Below, piece after piece: positions 1-9,158 of a stretch of DNA of 29,519 nucleotides. The stretch comes from Enterocloster bolteae. Its GTDB lineage: Bacteria > Bacillota_A > Clostridia > Lachnospirales > Lachnospiraceae. The translations under genes and the position numbers were made by a program. The stretch is taken from contig JAETTS010000002.1 in assembly GCA_021769025.1 (NCBI GenBank), forward strand, positions 1 through 29,519. The letters are read 5' to 3'. Every line of letters starts with the position of its first letter. Position 1 is the stretch's first letter. A model generated the notes under the pieces. It did no database searches, was not told where the DNA came from, and saw only the letters and a program-made list of their open reading frames with translations.

Positions 1-712
1 CCATCTTTCCTGCATATTTGAAATCAATATCCGTGATCTTGGTGATTCCTTCTGTATAGATGTCCTGGTAATGGACCTCTTTTTTAGATGCCATTGCCGT
101 CAGAATTGCGATCTTTCGGCAGGTATCATGTCCTTCTACATCTGCCTCCGGATTCCTCTCCGCATATCCCAAATCCTGGGCTTCCTTCAAAGCTCCGTTA
201 AAAGAAGCCCCTTCTTTGTCCATCTTCGTCAAAATATAATTGGTGGTGCCATTCAGGATTCCGGTAATCTCCTGAATCCTCTCGCCCATAAGACAAGTAT
301 ACAATGGTCGGATAATCGGTATCCCGCCACCTACGCTGGCTTCAAACTGAAAATTCACCTGTTTTTCTCTGGCAATCTCCAGCAGTTCTGTACCATAGGC
401 TGCCACCAGGGCCTTGTTGGATGTTGCCACATGCTTTCCAGCTTCCAGACAAGCCTTCACAAATGGATAAGCCGGGTTTAAGCCACCCATCGTCTCTACC
501 ACAATCTGAATCTCCTCATCCTGAACAATGACTGAAAAGTCATGAACAATCTTTTCCTCCACTGCTGTTCCAGGAAATTCTCTCAGATCCAGGATATACT
601 TTACCTGTAGTTCTTGCCCTACATTGGCAGCAATTATTTCCTTATTTGTTTCCAAAACCTCGTAGACTCCGGAACCGATGGTTCCGTATCCCATAATTGC
701 AACGTTTATCAT
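1..712 (-). CDS. hom: Homoserine dehydrogenase, N-terminal part (cut by window edge)
   Basis: Reduces aspartate semialdehyde to homoserine with NAD(P)H, the branch point to threonine and methionine. The reading frame opens at ATG 712-710 and stays open for 237 codons to the left edge, so the 3' end is missing. The translation begins MINVAIMGYGTIGSGVYEVL, a Rossmann dinucleotide-binding start with GYGTIGSG at residues 8-15. Further in it has the family segments TSNKALVA, ASVGGGIPII and GILNGTTNYIL, followed by AERNPEADVEGHDT, the substrate-binding and catalytic region of homoserine dehydrogenases. A GGAGAG ribosome binding site lies just upstream of the ATG. It follows prfB by 69 bp on the same strand, and no clear terminator separates them, so co-transcription is possible. 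Whether it has a C-terminal ACT domain cannot be seen here. Confidence 0.93.
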   Translation of the reverse strand, partial: MINVAIMGYGTIGSGVYEVLETNKEIIAANVGQELQVKYILDLREFPGTAVEEKIVHDFSVIVQDEEIQIVVETMGGLNPAYPFVKACLEAGKHVATSNKALVAAYGTELLEIAREKQVNFQFEASVGGGIPIIRPLYTCLMGERIQEITGILNGTTNYILTKMDKEGASFNGALKEAQDLGYAERNPEADVEGHDTCRKIAILTAMASKKEVHYQDIYTEGITKITDIDFKYAGKM

Positions 713-781
713 ATTCTCTCCATTCCGCCCCGGTGTCTGTCTTATCCGGCCACCATTCAGCTCCCCCCTGAACGAGCCCCC

Positions 782-1901
782 TTATTTCTTCTCTTTACCC
801 AACCGGATCCACTTCAGATACGCGCTGATAAACGGATCCAGGCCACCATCCAGCACTGCACCTACATTGCCGCTCTCCTCGTTGGTTCTGTGATCCTTTA
901 CCATTGTGTAAGGCTGCAGAACATAAGACCGTATCTGGCTTCCCCAGCCGTTCTCAGCCACATCCCCCCGAATATCCGAAAGGTTAGCGGCATTCTCCTG
1001 CTTCTTCAGCATATACAGCTTTGCCTTCAACATCTGCATCGCCTTATCTTTATTCTGAAACTGAGACCGTTCATTCTGGCACTGAACCACGATCCCTGTG
1101 GGAAGATGGGTGATTCGAATGGCAGAGGAAGTCTTGTTGATATGCTGGCCACCAGCACCACTGGAACGGTACGTATCAATCCGAAGATCATCTGAGTTGA
1201 TCTCCACATCCAGATCCTCCTGGATATCTGGCATGATATCGCAGGACACGAAGGAGGTCTGCCGTTTCCCAGCCGCATTAAACGGAGAAATCCTTACCAG
1301 ACGATGGACACCGTGCTCGGATTTCAGATATCCATAGGCCTTCTCACCATTGATCTGAACGGTCACCGACTTTATCCCGGCTTCATCTCCATCCAGATAG
1401 TCCAAGACCTCTGTGGTAAATCCTTTCTTGTCCGCCCAACGACAGTACATCCTATAGAGCATACTGCACCAGTCGCAGGACTCGGTTCCTCCCGCTCCGG
1501 CATTCAGCCGCAGGATTGCATTGCTGTCATCATACTCGCCAGACAGAAGCGTAGTGATCCGAATATCCTCCAATTCCCTTTCAAACTCTTCCAGCATCTG
1601 GGAAATCTCCGGAATCACCTCCGGATCATTCTCCTCATATCCCATCTCAATGAGAACGCTGATATCTTCATACTGCTGTTCCAACTTCCTAAAGCCTTCT
1701 ACGGTGTCTTTCAAGTTCTTGGCTTCCTTCATCAGCTTGGTGGAGCGCTCCGGATCATCCCAGAAGCCTGGCTCCTCCATAGACCTGTCTAACTCGGCAA
1801 TCCGTTTCTCCTTGTTGTCCAGGTCAAAGTGAATCCCTCACTTCCACTAATGGTTTTTCAAAGGTCGATAATGTGTATTTAAACTGATCCAATTCTACCA
1901 C
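782..1901 (-). CDS. prfB: Peptide chain release factor 2, expressed by +1 frameshift
   Basis: Class I release factor that reads UGA and UAA in the ribosomal A site and triggers peptide release. Codons 1-25 start at GTG 1901-1899 and end at an in-frame TGA (1826-1824). A +1 shift at CTT TGA C joins them to a 347-codon frame ending at TAA 784-782, giving about 372 residues, normal for RF2. The shifted junction reads SLDLDNKEKRIAEL, as expected for the family. The SPF stop-codon recognition tripeptide is in RLVRISPFNA, and the catalytic GGQ loop is in SSGAGGQHINKTSS. The GTG start is supported by a strong GAAGGTG ribosome binding site five bases upstream. It lies 70 bp downstream of secA, the usual secA-prfB neighbour pair of Firmicutes. 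Annotating only the frame from ATG 1780 would lose the N-terminal 41 residues. Confidence 0.96.
1823..1841 (-). promoter_or_regulatory. prfB programmed +1 frameshift site
   Basis: The minus strand reads GTGAGGGATTCACTTTGAC. The CTT TGA C slippery stop is at 1829-1823, and an AGGG Shine-Dalgarno-like stimulator lies upstream. This is the classic RF2 autoregulatory signal: low RF2 lets the ribosome pause at UGA and slip +1. The stimulator-to-CTT distance is a few bases longer and the stimulator is less purine-rich than in E. coli (AGGGGG-UAU-CUU), so efficiency may differ. Confidence 0.93.
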
Positions 1902-1971
1902 TGTGTCACCTTCTTTCTTAATCTCCGATCTTTTTTATATTGTACTCTTTTAGTTACGTGGGAATTGTAAC

Positions 1972-4545
1972 CTATTTTATCCGCCCGCAGCACTGCTTGT
2001 ATTTCTTTCCGCTTCCACAAGGGCATGGGTCATTGGGATAAATCTTCTGAACCGTCTTTCTCACAGGAGCCTTCCCTGCGCTGTCATCCCGGTTGGTTCC
2101 AGTCACTTTGGCAGCCGGCTCCCGCTCTACTTTCTGTTCCACACGGATATGGAACAGAATTCGCACAGTATCTTCCTTCACCGCTGCCGTCATACCGTCA
2201 AACATCTCGTACGCGCTCATCTTGTACTCAACCAATGGGTCTCTCTGCCCATATGCCTGAAGCCCGATTCCCTGACGCAGCTGGTCCATATCATCAATAT
2301 GGGACATCCACTTATTGTCAATGACCTTCAGAAGGATCACCCGCTCAATTTCACGGATCTGCTCTGCATCCGGGAACTCAGCCTCTTTCGCCTCATAAAG
2401 TTTCACGGCTCTTTCCTTCAGCATGTGGCTCAATTCCTTCTTCTTCATGGTCTGCCTCTGCTGGTCAGTAAGCACCACCGGCTCCAGCGGAATAATGGGA
2501 AGCAGAAGGGAGTTTAACTCATTCAGATCCCAGGTATCTGCCGCAGCATCTTCTGCAATAGCCATATCCACAGCATGCTCTACAATGTCAGCTACCATCT
2601 TCAGAATTACATCCCGCATGTTGTCGCCGTCCAGCACTTTGCGGCGTTCCGCATAGATCACCTCACGCTGTTCATTGGCCACTTCATCGTACTTTAGAAG
2701 GTTCTCACGGATTCCATAGTTGTTATTCTCAATCTTCTTCTGGGCCTTCTCAATGGCACTGGACAACATCTTGTGCTCGATCTGTTCTCCTTCCGGCACT
2801 CCCAGGGCATTGAACATGTCCATCAAACGGTCAGACCCAAACAGGCGCATCAGATCGTCCTCCAGGGAAATATAGAACCGTGATTCTCCCGGATCTCCCT
2901 GACGTCCGGAACGACCTCTCAACTGGTTGTCGATACGTCTGGACTCATGTCTCTCCGTACCGATAATCTTGAGCCCGCCCAGTTCCACAGCCTTCTCATC
3001 CAGCTTAATATCCGTACCACGGCCAGCCATATTGGTGGCGATGGTGACTGCCTTATGGATACCTGCATCAGCCACAATCTCTGCTTCCAGTTCATGGAAC
3101 TTGGCATTCAGCACTTTGTGAGGAATCCCCTTTCGGTTCAGCATCTTACTTAACATCTCAGAGGTCTCAATGGTGATGGTGCCCACCAGAACAGGCTGTC
3201 CCTTTTCATAGGCTCGTTGGATCTCATCCACCACAGCCTTAAATTTTTCTTTCTTGGTCTTGTACACTGCGTCATCCAAATCAATACGCGCCACAGGCTT
3301 ATTGGTGGGAATGGAGATCGCATCCATACCGTAGGTATTGCGGAACTCCTTCTCTTCCGTCAGGGCTGTACCGGTCATACCAGCCTTCTTCCTGAATTTA
3401 TTGAAGAAATTCTGGAAAGTAATGGTGGCCAGAGTCTTGCTTTCCCTGCGGACATTCACATGCTCCTTCGCCTCAATAGCCTGATGAAGGCCATCAGAAT
3501 ACCGTCTGCCAGGCATAATGCGGCCTGTAAACTCATCTACGATCAAAACCTCATCATCTTTTACCACATAGTCTTTGTCTCTGTGCATCAGGTTGTTGGC
3601 ACGGAGGGCAAGAATGATATTGTGCTGGATTTCTAAGTTTTCCGGATCTGCCAGGTTCTCAATATGGAAGAAATCTTCAACTTTCTTCACGCCTTCTTCC
3701 GTCAGATTGACCACTTTATCCTTCTCGTTAACCACAAAATCTCCGGTCTCCTCGATTTCCTCACCCATAATTGCGTTCAGCTTGGTAAACTCACCAGAGG
3801 ACTCTCCCTTAACCAGCTGTCTGGCCAACATATCGCAGACCTCATACAGTTTGGTGGACTTGCCGCTCTGCCCTGAGATAATAAGGGGGGTTCTGGCCTC
3901 ATCAATCAAAACGGAGTCCACCTCATCAATAATAGCAAAATCCAGTTCCCGCAGCACCATCTGCTCTTTGTAGATGGCCATATTGTCCCTCAGATAATCA
4001 AATCCCAACTCATTGTTGGTCACGTAGGTGATATCGCAGCCGTATGCCTTCTTCCTCTCTTCCGGGGTCATGGAATTTAACACCACGCCTACCGTCAGTC
4101 CCAGGAACTCATGGACACTTCCCATCCACTCTGCGTCACGCTTGGCCAGATAATCATTCACCGTTACAATGTGGACTCCCTTGCCAGCCAGAGCATTCAG
4201 ATACGCCGGCGCAGTGGATACCAGGGTCTTCCCTTCACCAGTCTTCATCTCAGCGATACGTCCCTGATGGAGCACAATACCGCCAATCAGCTGTACCGGA
4301 TAATGTTCCATATTAAGCGTTCTTCTGGCTGCTTCCCGCACTACCGCAAAAGCCTCCGGAAGAATATCATCCAGGGTCTCGCCTTCTGCCAGACGCTCCT
4401 TAAAAATCCTGGTCTTATCCCGGAGCTGGTCATCCGACAATTCCATCATCTCCGGGCGCATAGCCACGATCTTATCAACAATGGGATATATCAATTTCAG
4501 TTCACGTTCACTGTGGGTACCGAATACCTTTTCAATGAGATTCAT
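1972..4545 (-). CDS. secA: Preprotein translocase ATPase SecA
   Basis: ATP-driven motor that pushes secretory preproteins through the SecYEG channel at the membrane; secY is also in this window. The 857 residues are typical of SecA1. The Walker A motif [10 protein letters not shown] is near residues 99-107, and the first helicase-like domain has [19 protein letters not shown]. The second nucleotide-binding fold has [12 protein letters not shown] and [13 protein letters not shown]. The C-terminal tail [18 protein letters not shown] is the zinc-binding SEC-C motif that contacts SecB or ribosomes. The ATG at 4545 has an AGGAGTG ribosome binding site. A sigma-A promoter lies 58 bp upstream of the start codon. 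The gene is followed by prfB. The stop is TAG. Confidence 0.98.
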   Translation of the reverse strand: MNLIEKVFGTHSERELKLIYPIVDKIVAMRPEMMELSDDQLRDKTRIFKERLAEGETLDDILPEAFAVVREAARRTLNMEHYPVQLIGGIVLHQGRIAEMKTGEGKTLVSTAPAYLNALAGKGVHIVTVNDYLAKRDAEWMGSVHEFLGLTVGVVLNSMTPEERKKAYGCDITYVTNNELGFDYLRDNMAIYKEQMVLRELDFAIIDEVDSVLIDEARTPLIISGQSGKSTKLYEVCDMLARQLVKGESSGEFTKLNAIMGEEIEETGDFVVNEKDKVVNLTEEGVKKVEDFFHIENLADPENLEIQHNIILALRANNLMHRDKDYVVKDDEVLIVDEFTGRIMPGRRYSDGLHQAIEAKEHVNVRRESKTLATITFQNFFNKFRKKAGMTGTALTEEKEFRNTYGMDAISIPTNKPVARIDLDDAVYKTKKEKFKAVVDEIQRAYEKGQPVLVGTITIETSEMLSKMLNRKGIPHKVLNAKFHELEAEIVADAGIHKAVTIATNMAGRGTDIKLDEKAVELGGLKIIGTERHESRRIDNQLRGRSGRQGDPGESRFYISLEDDLMRLFGSDRLMDMFNALGVPEGEQIEHKMLSSAIEKAQKKIENNNYGIRENLLKYDEVANEQREVIYAERRKVLDGDNMRDVILKMVADIVEHAVDMAIAEDAAADTWDLNELNSLLLPIIPLEPVVLTDQQRQTMKKKELSHMLKERAVKLYEAKEAEFPDAEQIREIERVILLKVIDNKWMSHIDDMDQLRQGIGLQAYGQRDPLVEYKMSAYEMFDGMTAAVKEDTVRILFHIRVEQKVEREPAAKVTGTNRDDSAGKAPVRKTVQKIYPNDPCPCGSGKKYKQCCGRIK

Positions 4546-4602
4546 GAATTACACTCCTATGATTTCTCTTCTTTTAAAATATTTTTTGATATAATCTTAT
4601 AC

Positions 4603-4631
4603 ATTGTATCACCAACCGTTGTTTTATTCAA
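4603..4631 (-). promoter_or_regulatory. Sigma-A promoter of secA
   Basis: The minus strand has -35 TTGAAT (4631-4626), a 17-nt spacer and -10 TACAAT (4608-4603). This predicts transcription starting near 4596 and a leader of about 50 nt before the secA ATG. Spacing is optimal and both boxes are close to consensus. Confidence 0.75.
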
Positions 4632-4734
4632 CTAAATCGTCTCTTATTCACAAAATTTTTACTTTTAAAGGCAGTATCATGCCCATTCCACGGCCAGAAT
4701 AGCACTTTGCACAAAAATTTCCGGTATTTCAGGG

Positions 4735-4850
4735 CTGTCCACATCATCCACACTTCTTTTCCCCACGCTTCTCCACACTTATCCACACAAATTCTGCCCT
4801 ATACTGCCTGCAAAAATCAGTTGTACACAGAGTTATCCACATTATCCACA
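4735..4850. repeat. Cluster of DnaA-box-like 9-mers
   Basis: Three perfect TTATCCACA sites lie at 4779-4787, 4833-4841 and 4842-4850, the last two directly abutting. One-mismatch copies lie at 4744-4752 (TCATCCACA) and 4769-4777 (TTCTCCACA). Weaker two-mismatch copies lie at 4735-4743 and 4821-4829. All read in the same direction on the plus strand. This is the consensus bound by the replication initiator DnaA. The cluster occupies the middle of the 560-bp secA-hpf gap, which otherwise holds only the two promoters and AT-rich sequence. It probably titrates DnaA or regulates flanking genes. It is not an obvious origin, since no dnaA or dnaN is present. Confidence 0.8.
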
Positions 4851-5046
4851 TGTTCTCATACTATCCTGTCCCTCACATAACTCCTACTCTTTTTTGTACA
4901 GATATCATAAAGTTCCTTTTTCGACATTTTTTCTCTTGACACAGCCAGGAAATTCCCAAGTCAGATTCTTATGGAGATTTGCCCTATGGAGTATCAGAAC
5001 CGTCACTTATTTTCTTTTAATTGTCAAAAAATTATATTGTTTCTCG

Positions 5047-5075
5047 TTGAATATTTTGACTATCTATGATATACT
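5047..5075 (+). promoter_or_regulatory. Sigma-A promoter of hpf
   Basis: -35 TTGAAT (5047-5052), a 17-nt spacer and -10 TATACT (5070-5075) predict a start near 5082 and a short leader of about 24 nt. A ribosome binding site AAGGAG follows, eight bases before the ATG at 5106. The -35 box is the same variant as in the divergent secA promoter. Confidence 0.75.
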
Positions 5076-5105
5076 AAACTCATCTCAAATGAAGGAGTTG
5101 ATTCT

Positions 5106-5636
5106 ATGCGTTATACGATTACAGGAAGAAATATGGATGTGACTCAAGGTTTAAAAGACGCAGTTCAGGATAAACTGGGAAAACTTGAGTGCTTTTTTAA
5201 TCCGGAGACCGAGGTTATTGTGACCCTCAGTGTCCAGAAGGAGATGCAGAAGATCGAGGTAACGATTCCCGTAAAAGGAAGCATCATCCGCGCGGAAGAA
5301 TCCAGCACGGATATGTATGTATCCATTGATTTGGTAGAAGAAGTTATTGAACGCCAGATTCGAAGATACAGAAAAAAATTGATTGACAAGAAACAATCTG
5401 CCCAATCCTTCTCACAATTATTCATTGATGAAGCAGAGGAAGACGAGAACGAGGAGATCAGCATCGTAAAGACCAAACGCTTCGGCATGAAGCCCATGTT
5501 CCCTGAAGATGCCTGTGTGGAGATGGAACTTCTCGGCCACAACTTCTACATGTTCCAAAACGCCGAGACAGACCAGGTAAATGTGGTCTACAAGAGAAAA
5601 GGAAACACCTACGGATTAATCGAACCCGAATTCTGA
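5106..5636 (+). CDS. hpf: Ribosome hibernation-promoting factor, long form
   Basis: Binds the 30S decoding region and pairs ribosomes into inactive 100S dimers when growth slows. The 176-residue length and two-domain layout mark the long HPF form. The N-terminal S30AE fold is at about residues 1-100, beginning MRYTITGRNMDVTQGLKDAV. A charged linker rich in E and D follows at about 110-120. The C-terminal dimerisation domain follows, with KRFGMKPMFPEDACVEMELL and NVVYKRKGNTYGLIEPEF. The gene has its own promoter and an AAGGAG ribosome binding site, and ends at a hairpin shared with convergent trxB. In Bacillus the hpf homologue lies upstream of secA on the same strand; here the two genes are divergent and separated by the DnaA-box cluster. 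Confidence 0.96.
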   Translation: MRYTITGRNMDVTQGLKDAVQDKLGKLECFFNPETEVIVTLSVQKEMQKIEVTIPVKGSIIRAEESSTDMYVSIDLVEEVIERQIRRYRKKLIDKKQSAQSFSQLFIDEAEEDENEEISIVKTKRFGMKPMFPEDACVEMELLGHNFYMFQNAETDQVNVVYKRKGNTYGLIEPEF

Positions 5637-5658
5637 TAAATCCTATCACCATATATTA

Positions 5659-5695
5659 CAACAAGAGGCGGCCTTTAACAGGCAGCCTCTTGTTG
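5659..5695. terminator. Shared terminator between convergent hpf and trxB
   Basis: An 11-bp perfect stem CAACAAGAGGC / GCCTCTTGTTG (5659-5669 with 5685-5695) encloses a 15-nt loop between two convergent genes. The downstream tract is T-rich but interrupted on the plus side, and the minus side lacks a long T run. Termination is therefore inferred mainly from stem strength and position. Confidence 0.7.
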
Positions 5696-5746
5696 CTCTT
5701 GCTTTTACTCCCCCACTACTACAGCGGACAAGTCGCTTCTGTTCTG

Positions 5747-6661
5747 TCACTCCCTCAAATACCGCTCAATGCTAGTCACGGCATTAGCGCCATCTGCCGC
5801 TGCGGTTATAATCTGCCGCAGTTGCTTATCCCTCACGTCTCCTGCCGCGAAAATCCCAGCTACAGATGTTCTTCCATCCTCTCCTGCCAGAATATACCCC
5901 TGATTCATATTCACAATTCCCTGGTATGCCTGGCTGTTGGGCAGAATCCCCACCGCGATGAAGACTCCCTGTACTTCCAGCCAGGTCTGCTCTCCGGTTT
6001 TCTTATTTTTAAGGGTCAGGCCTTCCACCTGGCTGTCTCCCCGGATTTCTTCCACTTCAGTATCCCAGAAAATCTCTATATTTTCCTGTTTAAAAACCGT
6101 CTCCTGCAAGCTTCTGGCTCCCCGCAGCTGGTCTCTTCTGTGTATCAGATAGACTTTCTTACAAAGCCTGGACAGGAAGATGGCATCCTCCAGAGCCACA
6201 TCTCCGCCGCCTACCACAGCCGTAACCTTATTTCTGAAAAATGCACCGTCACAGGTGGCACAGTAAGACACCCCCATTCCGGTTAAGGCTTCCTCCCCTG
6301 GCACTCCCAGCTTGCGGTGAACCGCGCCGGAAGCAATCAACACAGCTCTGGTTACATAAGTTCCGTTTTCACAGACAACTTCTTTATCCCCATTATACTC
6401 CTGAATGCCTGTAACCGTGTCAACAGCAAAGACAGTTCCCAGTTTCTCCGCATGCTCCCGAAACTTCATGCCCAAGTCAAAACCGTTGATCCCAGGCAAG
6501 CCAGGGTAATTGTCCACCTCATAGGTTGTCAGTACCTGACCGCCGCTCATCATCTCTTTTTCAATCACAACCGTGTCCAATCTGGCTCTCTGGGCATAGA
6601 TCGCCGCCGAAAGCCCTGCCGGCCCGGAGCCGATGATAACTAAATCATATACTCGTTCCAT
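5747..6661 (-). CDS. trxB: Thioredoxin-disulfide reductase
   Basis: FAD enzyme that uses NADPH to reduce thioredoxin, keeping cytoplasmic thiols reduced. It has 304 residues from ATG 6661, with the FAD-binding GSGPAG at residues 11-16, the redox-active pair in SYCATCDG (C134 and C137), the NADPH-binding VVGGGDVALE, and the C-terminal FAD motif GIFAAGDVRDKQLRQ. The ATG is preferred over the TTG two codons earlier because AAGGA lies eight bases upstream of it. It closes a minus-strand group with xpaC and telA, 19 bp after telA, suggesting co-transcription. No thioredoxin gene is adjacent, so the partner is elsewhere. Confidence 0.95.
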   Translation of the reverse strand: MERVYDLVIIGSGPAGLSAAIYAQRARLDTVVIEKEMMSGGQVLTTYEVDNYPGLPGINGFDLGMKFREHAEKLGTVFAVDTVTGIQEYNGDKEVVCENGTYVTRAVLIASGAVHRKLGVPGEEALTGMGVSYCATCDGAFFRNKVTAVVGGGDVALEDAIFLSRLCKKVYLIHRRDQLRGARSLQETVFKQENIEIFWDTEVEEIRGDSQVEGLTLKNKKTGEQTWLEVQGVFIAVGILPNSQAYQGIVNMNQGYILAGEDGRTSVAGIFAAGDVRDKQLRQIITAAADGANAVTSIERYLRE

Positions 6662-6680
6662 ACGCAAAGTCCTTTTCTCC

Positions 6681-7829
6681 CTACCTGCTGCTCTGGCTGA
6701 TGGCCAACAGCTTTTTCCTCAATTCTTCTTCGATCCGTCCCAGCTCCTGTTCTGCACTGCGGCGTTTCGTCCGTCCGTCCTCCTGGATCTTCAGCACCTC
6801 GTCCAGTGTGTAGATTAAGCTTTTGTTCGTCTCCTTCAGGGTCTCAATGTCCACGATTCCCCGTTCGGATTCCTTGGCAGTCTCAATGGTGGCCATCTTT
6901 AGCATCTCTGCATTTTTCTTCAGCAGCTCGTTGGTTGCATCAGATACCTGTTTCTGCGCCCTGGCTGCCTCCGTAGAGTGGTTCAGCCCCACTGCCAGAA
7001 CCATCTGGGTCTTCCAAAGCGGAATGGTATTGACTAAGGTAGACTGAATCTTTTCTGACATAGCCGTGTCATTATTTTGAATCAGGCGAATCTGGGGAGC
7101 CATCTGCAATGACACCATGCGAGTCAGTTCCAGATCATGGAGCTTCTTCTCAAAACGATTGCACAGATTGGCCAGGTCATTGGCCGCCTGGGTATCCTCC
7201 GGAAGGCCGCTTTTTTCTGCCTTCTCCACTGCTCTTGGAAGCTCTGCCTTCATGGTATCATTCAGTTTCTTCTTCCCCGCCATAATGTACATGGACAGTT
7301 CTTTTAAATAGGAAAGATTCAGGTCATACATCCGATCCAGGGTTGCCACATCTTTGAGCAACTGAATCTGATGGCCTTCCAACATTTTACAGACTTGATT
7401 AATATGAGTCTCCGCCTTCTCGTATTTTGCCTTCATATTGGATAGTTTGTTCCCATTTTTCCGGAAAATACCTAAAAAGCCTTTGTCCTCTTCCACTTCC
7501 ATGGTTTTTAATTCTCCAACCATATCCGTAAGCATCTGGCCGATCTCCCCCAGATCCTTGGTTTTAATATGCTCCAGGGCTGTCTCGGAGAAATCCGCGA
7601 TCTTCTTCTGTGCCCCTGTTCCATACATCAATACAATATTGGAGTTGCTTAAATCGATGGATGCAGCAAAATCATCCACCATCTTTTGCTCCTTAGGACT
7701 CAATACCACCTGGGGCTCTTCCTTTTCCTTTACAGGCTCTGCTGGCTGTATATCTGCAGCATCTGGTTTCTCCACTGTGGGATACAGGGTCAGCACAGGC
7801 TCCACTGGCTGGTCAAATTCTCGTTCCAT
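6681..7829 (-). CDS. TelA-family toxic anion resistance protein
   Basis: Belongs to the TelA family, linked in other bacteria to tellurite resistance and in Listeria to tolerance of cell-envelope antimicrobials; its biochemistry is unknown. The protein of about 382 residues starts with an acidic, proline-rich tail, then is almost wholly alpha-helical with coiled-coil character. Typical family stretches are DLSNSNIVLMYGTGAQKKIA and the C-terminal part with TLVNTIPLWKTQMVLAVG and NAEMLKMATIETAKESERG. No signal peptide or membrane helix is seen. Two starts are possible: ATG 7844 has little ribosome binding site, while ATG 7829 has GGAGG eight bases upstream, so I chose 7829. It follows xpaC directly, a pairing known in Firmicutes, and precedes trxB. 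Confidence 0.88.
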   Translation of the reverse strand: MEREFDQPVEPVLTLYPTVEKPDAADIQPAEPVKEKEEPQVVLSPKEQKMVDDFAASIDLSNSNIVLMYGTGAQKKIADFSETALEHIKTKDLGEIGQMLTDMVGELKTMEVEEDKGFLGIFRKNGNKLSNMKAKYEKAETHINQVCKMLEGHQIQLLKDVATLDRMYDLNLSYLKELSMYIMAGKKKLNDTMKAELPRAVEKAEKSGLPEDTQAANDLANLCNRFEKKLHDLELTRMVSLQMAPQIRLIQNNDTAMSEKIQSTLVNTIPLWKTQMVLAVGLNHSTEAARAQKQVSDATNELLKKNAEMLKMATIETAKESERGIVDIETLKETNKSLIYTLDEVLKIQEDGRTKRRSAEQELGRIEEELRKKLLAISQSSR

Positions 7830-7867
7830 GCTCCTTGCCTCCATTTCTTTGTCGTATACTTCGTCTG

Positions 7868-9013
7868 TCAGTCTTCCTCCTGCTTAAAATCGGATGCAGT
7901 AAGCCCTTCTCTGGCCAGCATCGACTGTAACACAGAGGCATCGCTTAGCACATCAAAGGTCTTATCCTGATAAAAATCATCCAGCAGCTTTTCAAAGGCC
8001 CCATTGATGGTATCCAGCGTCTGCCGGATCTCCTTCTTGGCCTTGCGCACATTCTCACCTGGAAACTCCACCCTATCAAATTCCTGATAGGAGGTCACCA
8101 GCTTTACCGTAGTGGGAAGGTAATACTCCATAAACGAATCCAGTTCGTCAAGTTGTTCCGGATACTTTTTAAGTGCATCAAACAACTGCTCCAGAATCGC
8201 ATCCAGCCGAACCAACTTCCCGGACATCTCCTCATCGGATATGGATTCTCGCAGGCGATCCAAGGTCTCCATGTATTCTCTGCCTCGCGCAATGCTGTCC
8301 TCCACAGGGCCTTCCGCCTTTGTCTTCCTGGCTTCGGCTTCCTTTTTAGCTTCCTGCTGCTTCTCCTCCAGCTGTCTTTCCCGCAGAGAATCCTGAGTCA
8401 GTCGATACTGCTGGTACGTTTCTTCATTCAAAAGAAGGCAGGTCTCCTGGTCATCCAACCTGGCATCCGGAAGCATCCCCAGCTTAAGCATCTTCTTTAT
8501 ATCTTTTCGGATATAGTTTATGCTTTTGGTACTATTATTCTCCAAACGCTTCAACTCGCAATAAGGCTTGCCATAGGCTTTCAACTCTTTTAAATATTCC
8601 TTAAGCCGGCCAATCCTTAAGTTATTGCGGATTCCTACAAACAGCATTCCATAGAAAATGGCTGCAAGGCTTCCCAAAGTTCCTACTCCCCACCAGCCTG
8701 CGTAACTTTTAAAGGGAATCGCTACAGCCGCCATAATCACCAGGGCCGCCGTGCTGAATCCCACACTTCCAATGCTTCCAAATATCGTAAACAGAATTCC
8801 CGAAACCATTCCCCGCTTATTCACTCGGATCTCCATAGGCTTTGGACGGATTACCTGCATTTTCGTCTGTTTTACTTTATCCAAAGCAGTATTTACTGTA
8901 TCTTCAATGGCCCGGTTCAACTGTCCAAAATCCATAGAATCCAGTGCATCCTTTACTGCACTTCGAATCTGCTCCGGAATATCCCCTTTCGGTCTGTAAC
9001 CCTGGTCACTCAT
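7868..9013 (-). CDS. XpaC-like membrane protein (halogenated-indolyl phosphate hydrolysis family)
   Basis: Matches the XpaC-type family named for 5-bromo-4-chloroindolyl phosphate hydrolysis; true function is unknown. In 381 residues it shows an N-terminal soluble part (1-65), two membrane segments at about 69-99 and 105-128, then a long cytoplasmic region rich in lysine and glutamate with probable coiled coil at about 210-250. The C-terminal half contains VSSYQEF-like XpaC sequence around LVTSYQEFDRVEFPGENVRKA. Its downstream partner is TelA, 38 bp away, supporting a shared role, probably at the cell envelope. It diverges from the SDR gene across a 234-bp gap. I could not identify a convincing promoter on its side. 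Confidence 0.85.
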   Translation of the reverse strand: MSDQGYRPKGDIPEQIRSAVKDALDSMDFGQLNRAIEDTVNTALDKVKQTKMQVIRPKPMEIRVNKRGMVSGILFTIFGSIGSVGFSTAALVIMAAVAIPFKSYAGWWGVGTLGSLAAIFYGMLFVGIRNNLRIGRLKEYLKELKAYGKPYCELKRLENNSTKSINYIRKDIKKMLKLGMLPDARLDDQETCLLLNEETYQQYRLTQDSLRERQLEEKQQEAKKEAEARKTKAEGPVEDSIARGREYMETLDRLRESISDEEMSGKLVRLDAILEQLFDALKKYPEQLDELDSFMEYYLPTTVKLVTSYQEFDRVEFPGENVRKAKKEIRQTLDTINGAFEKLLDDFYQDKTFDVLSDASVLQSMLAREGLTASDFKQEED

Positions 9014-9115
9014 ACCCTGTCCACTTCCTCTGCTCTTATGGTTTATATTGCCGACAGTCCTGCCTTAAGGCCGGCCCTTGTCTCTCCCATAAAGTTTACT
9101 ACATTTTCTTTCTTT

Positions 9116-9144
9116 TTGCAATTCCCAGGATTATCGTGTATACT
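9116..9144 (+). promoter_or_regulatory. Sigma-A promoter of the SDR-phospholipase pair
   Basis: -35 TTGCAA (9116-9121), a 17-nt spacer and -10 TATACT (9139-9144) predict transcription from about 9151. The leader is then about 97 nt long and contains two hairpins. Confidence 0.75.
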
Positions 9145-9158
9145 ATGTTTGTTACTAG

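Noticed and set aside
71..481. Plus-strand open frame opposite hom
   Set aside because: The minus strand encodes clear homoserine dehydrogenase; the plus frame has no recognisable domain or ribosome binding site.
713..781. Terminator between prfB and hom
   Set aside because: Only a five-base TTCAG/CTGAA stem around a G-rich loop with no T run; too weak to support.
4735..4850. DnaA-box cluster as the chromosome origin oriC
   Set aside because: No dnaA, dnaN or rpmH nearby. The ribosomal genes to the right run leftward through the cluster, as expected for one fork direction; an origin here would place them head-on to replication. No DnaA-trio array was seen.
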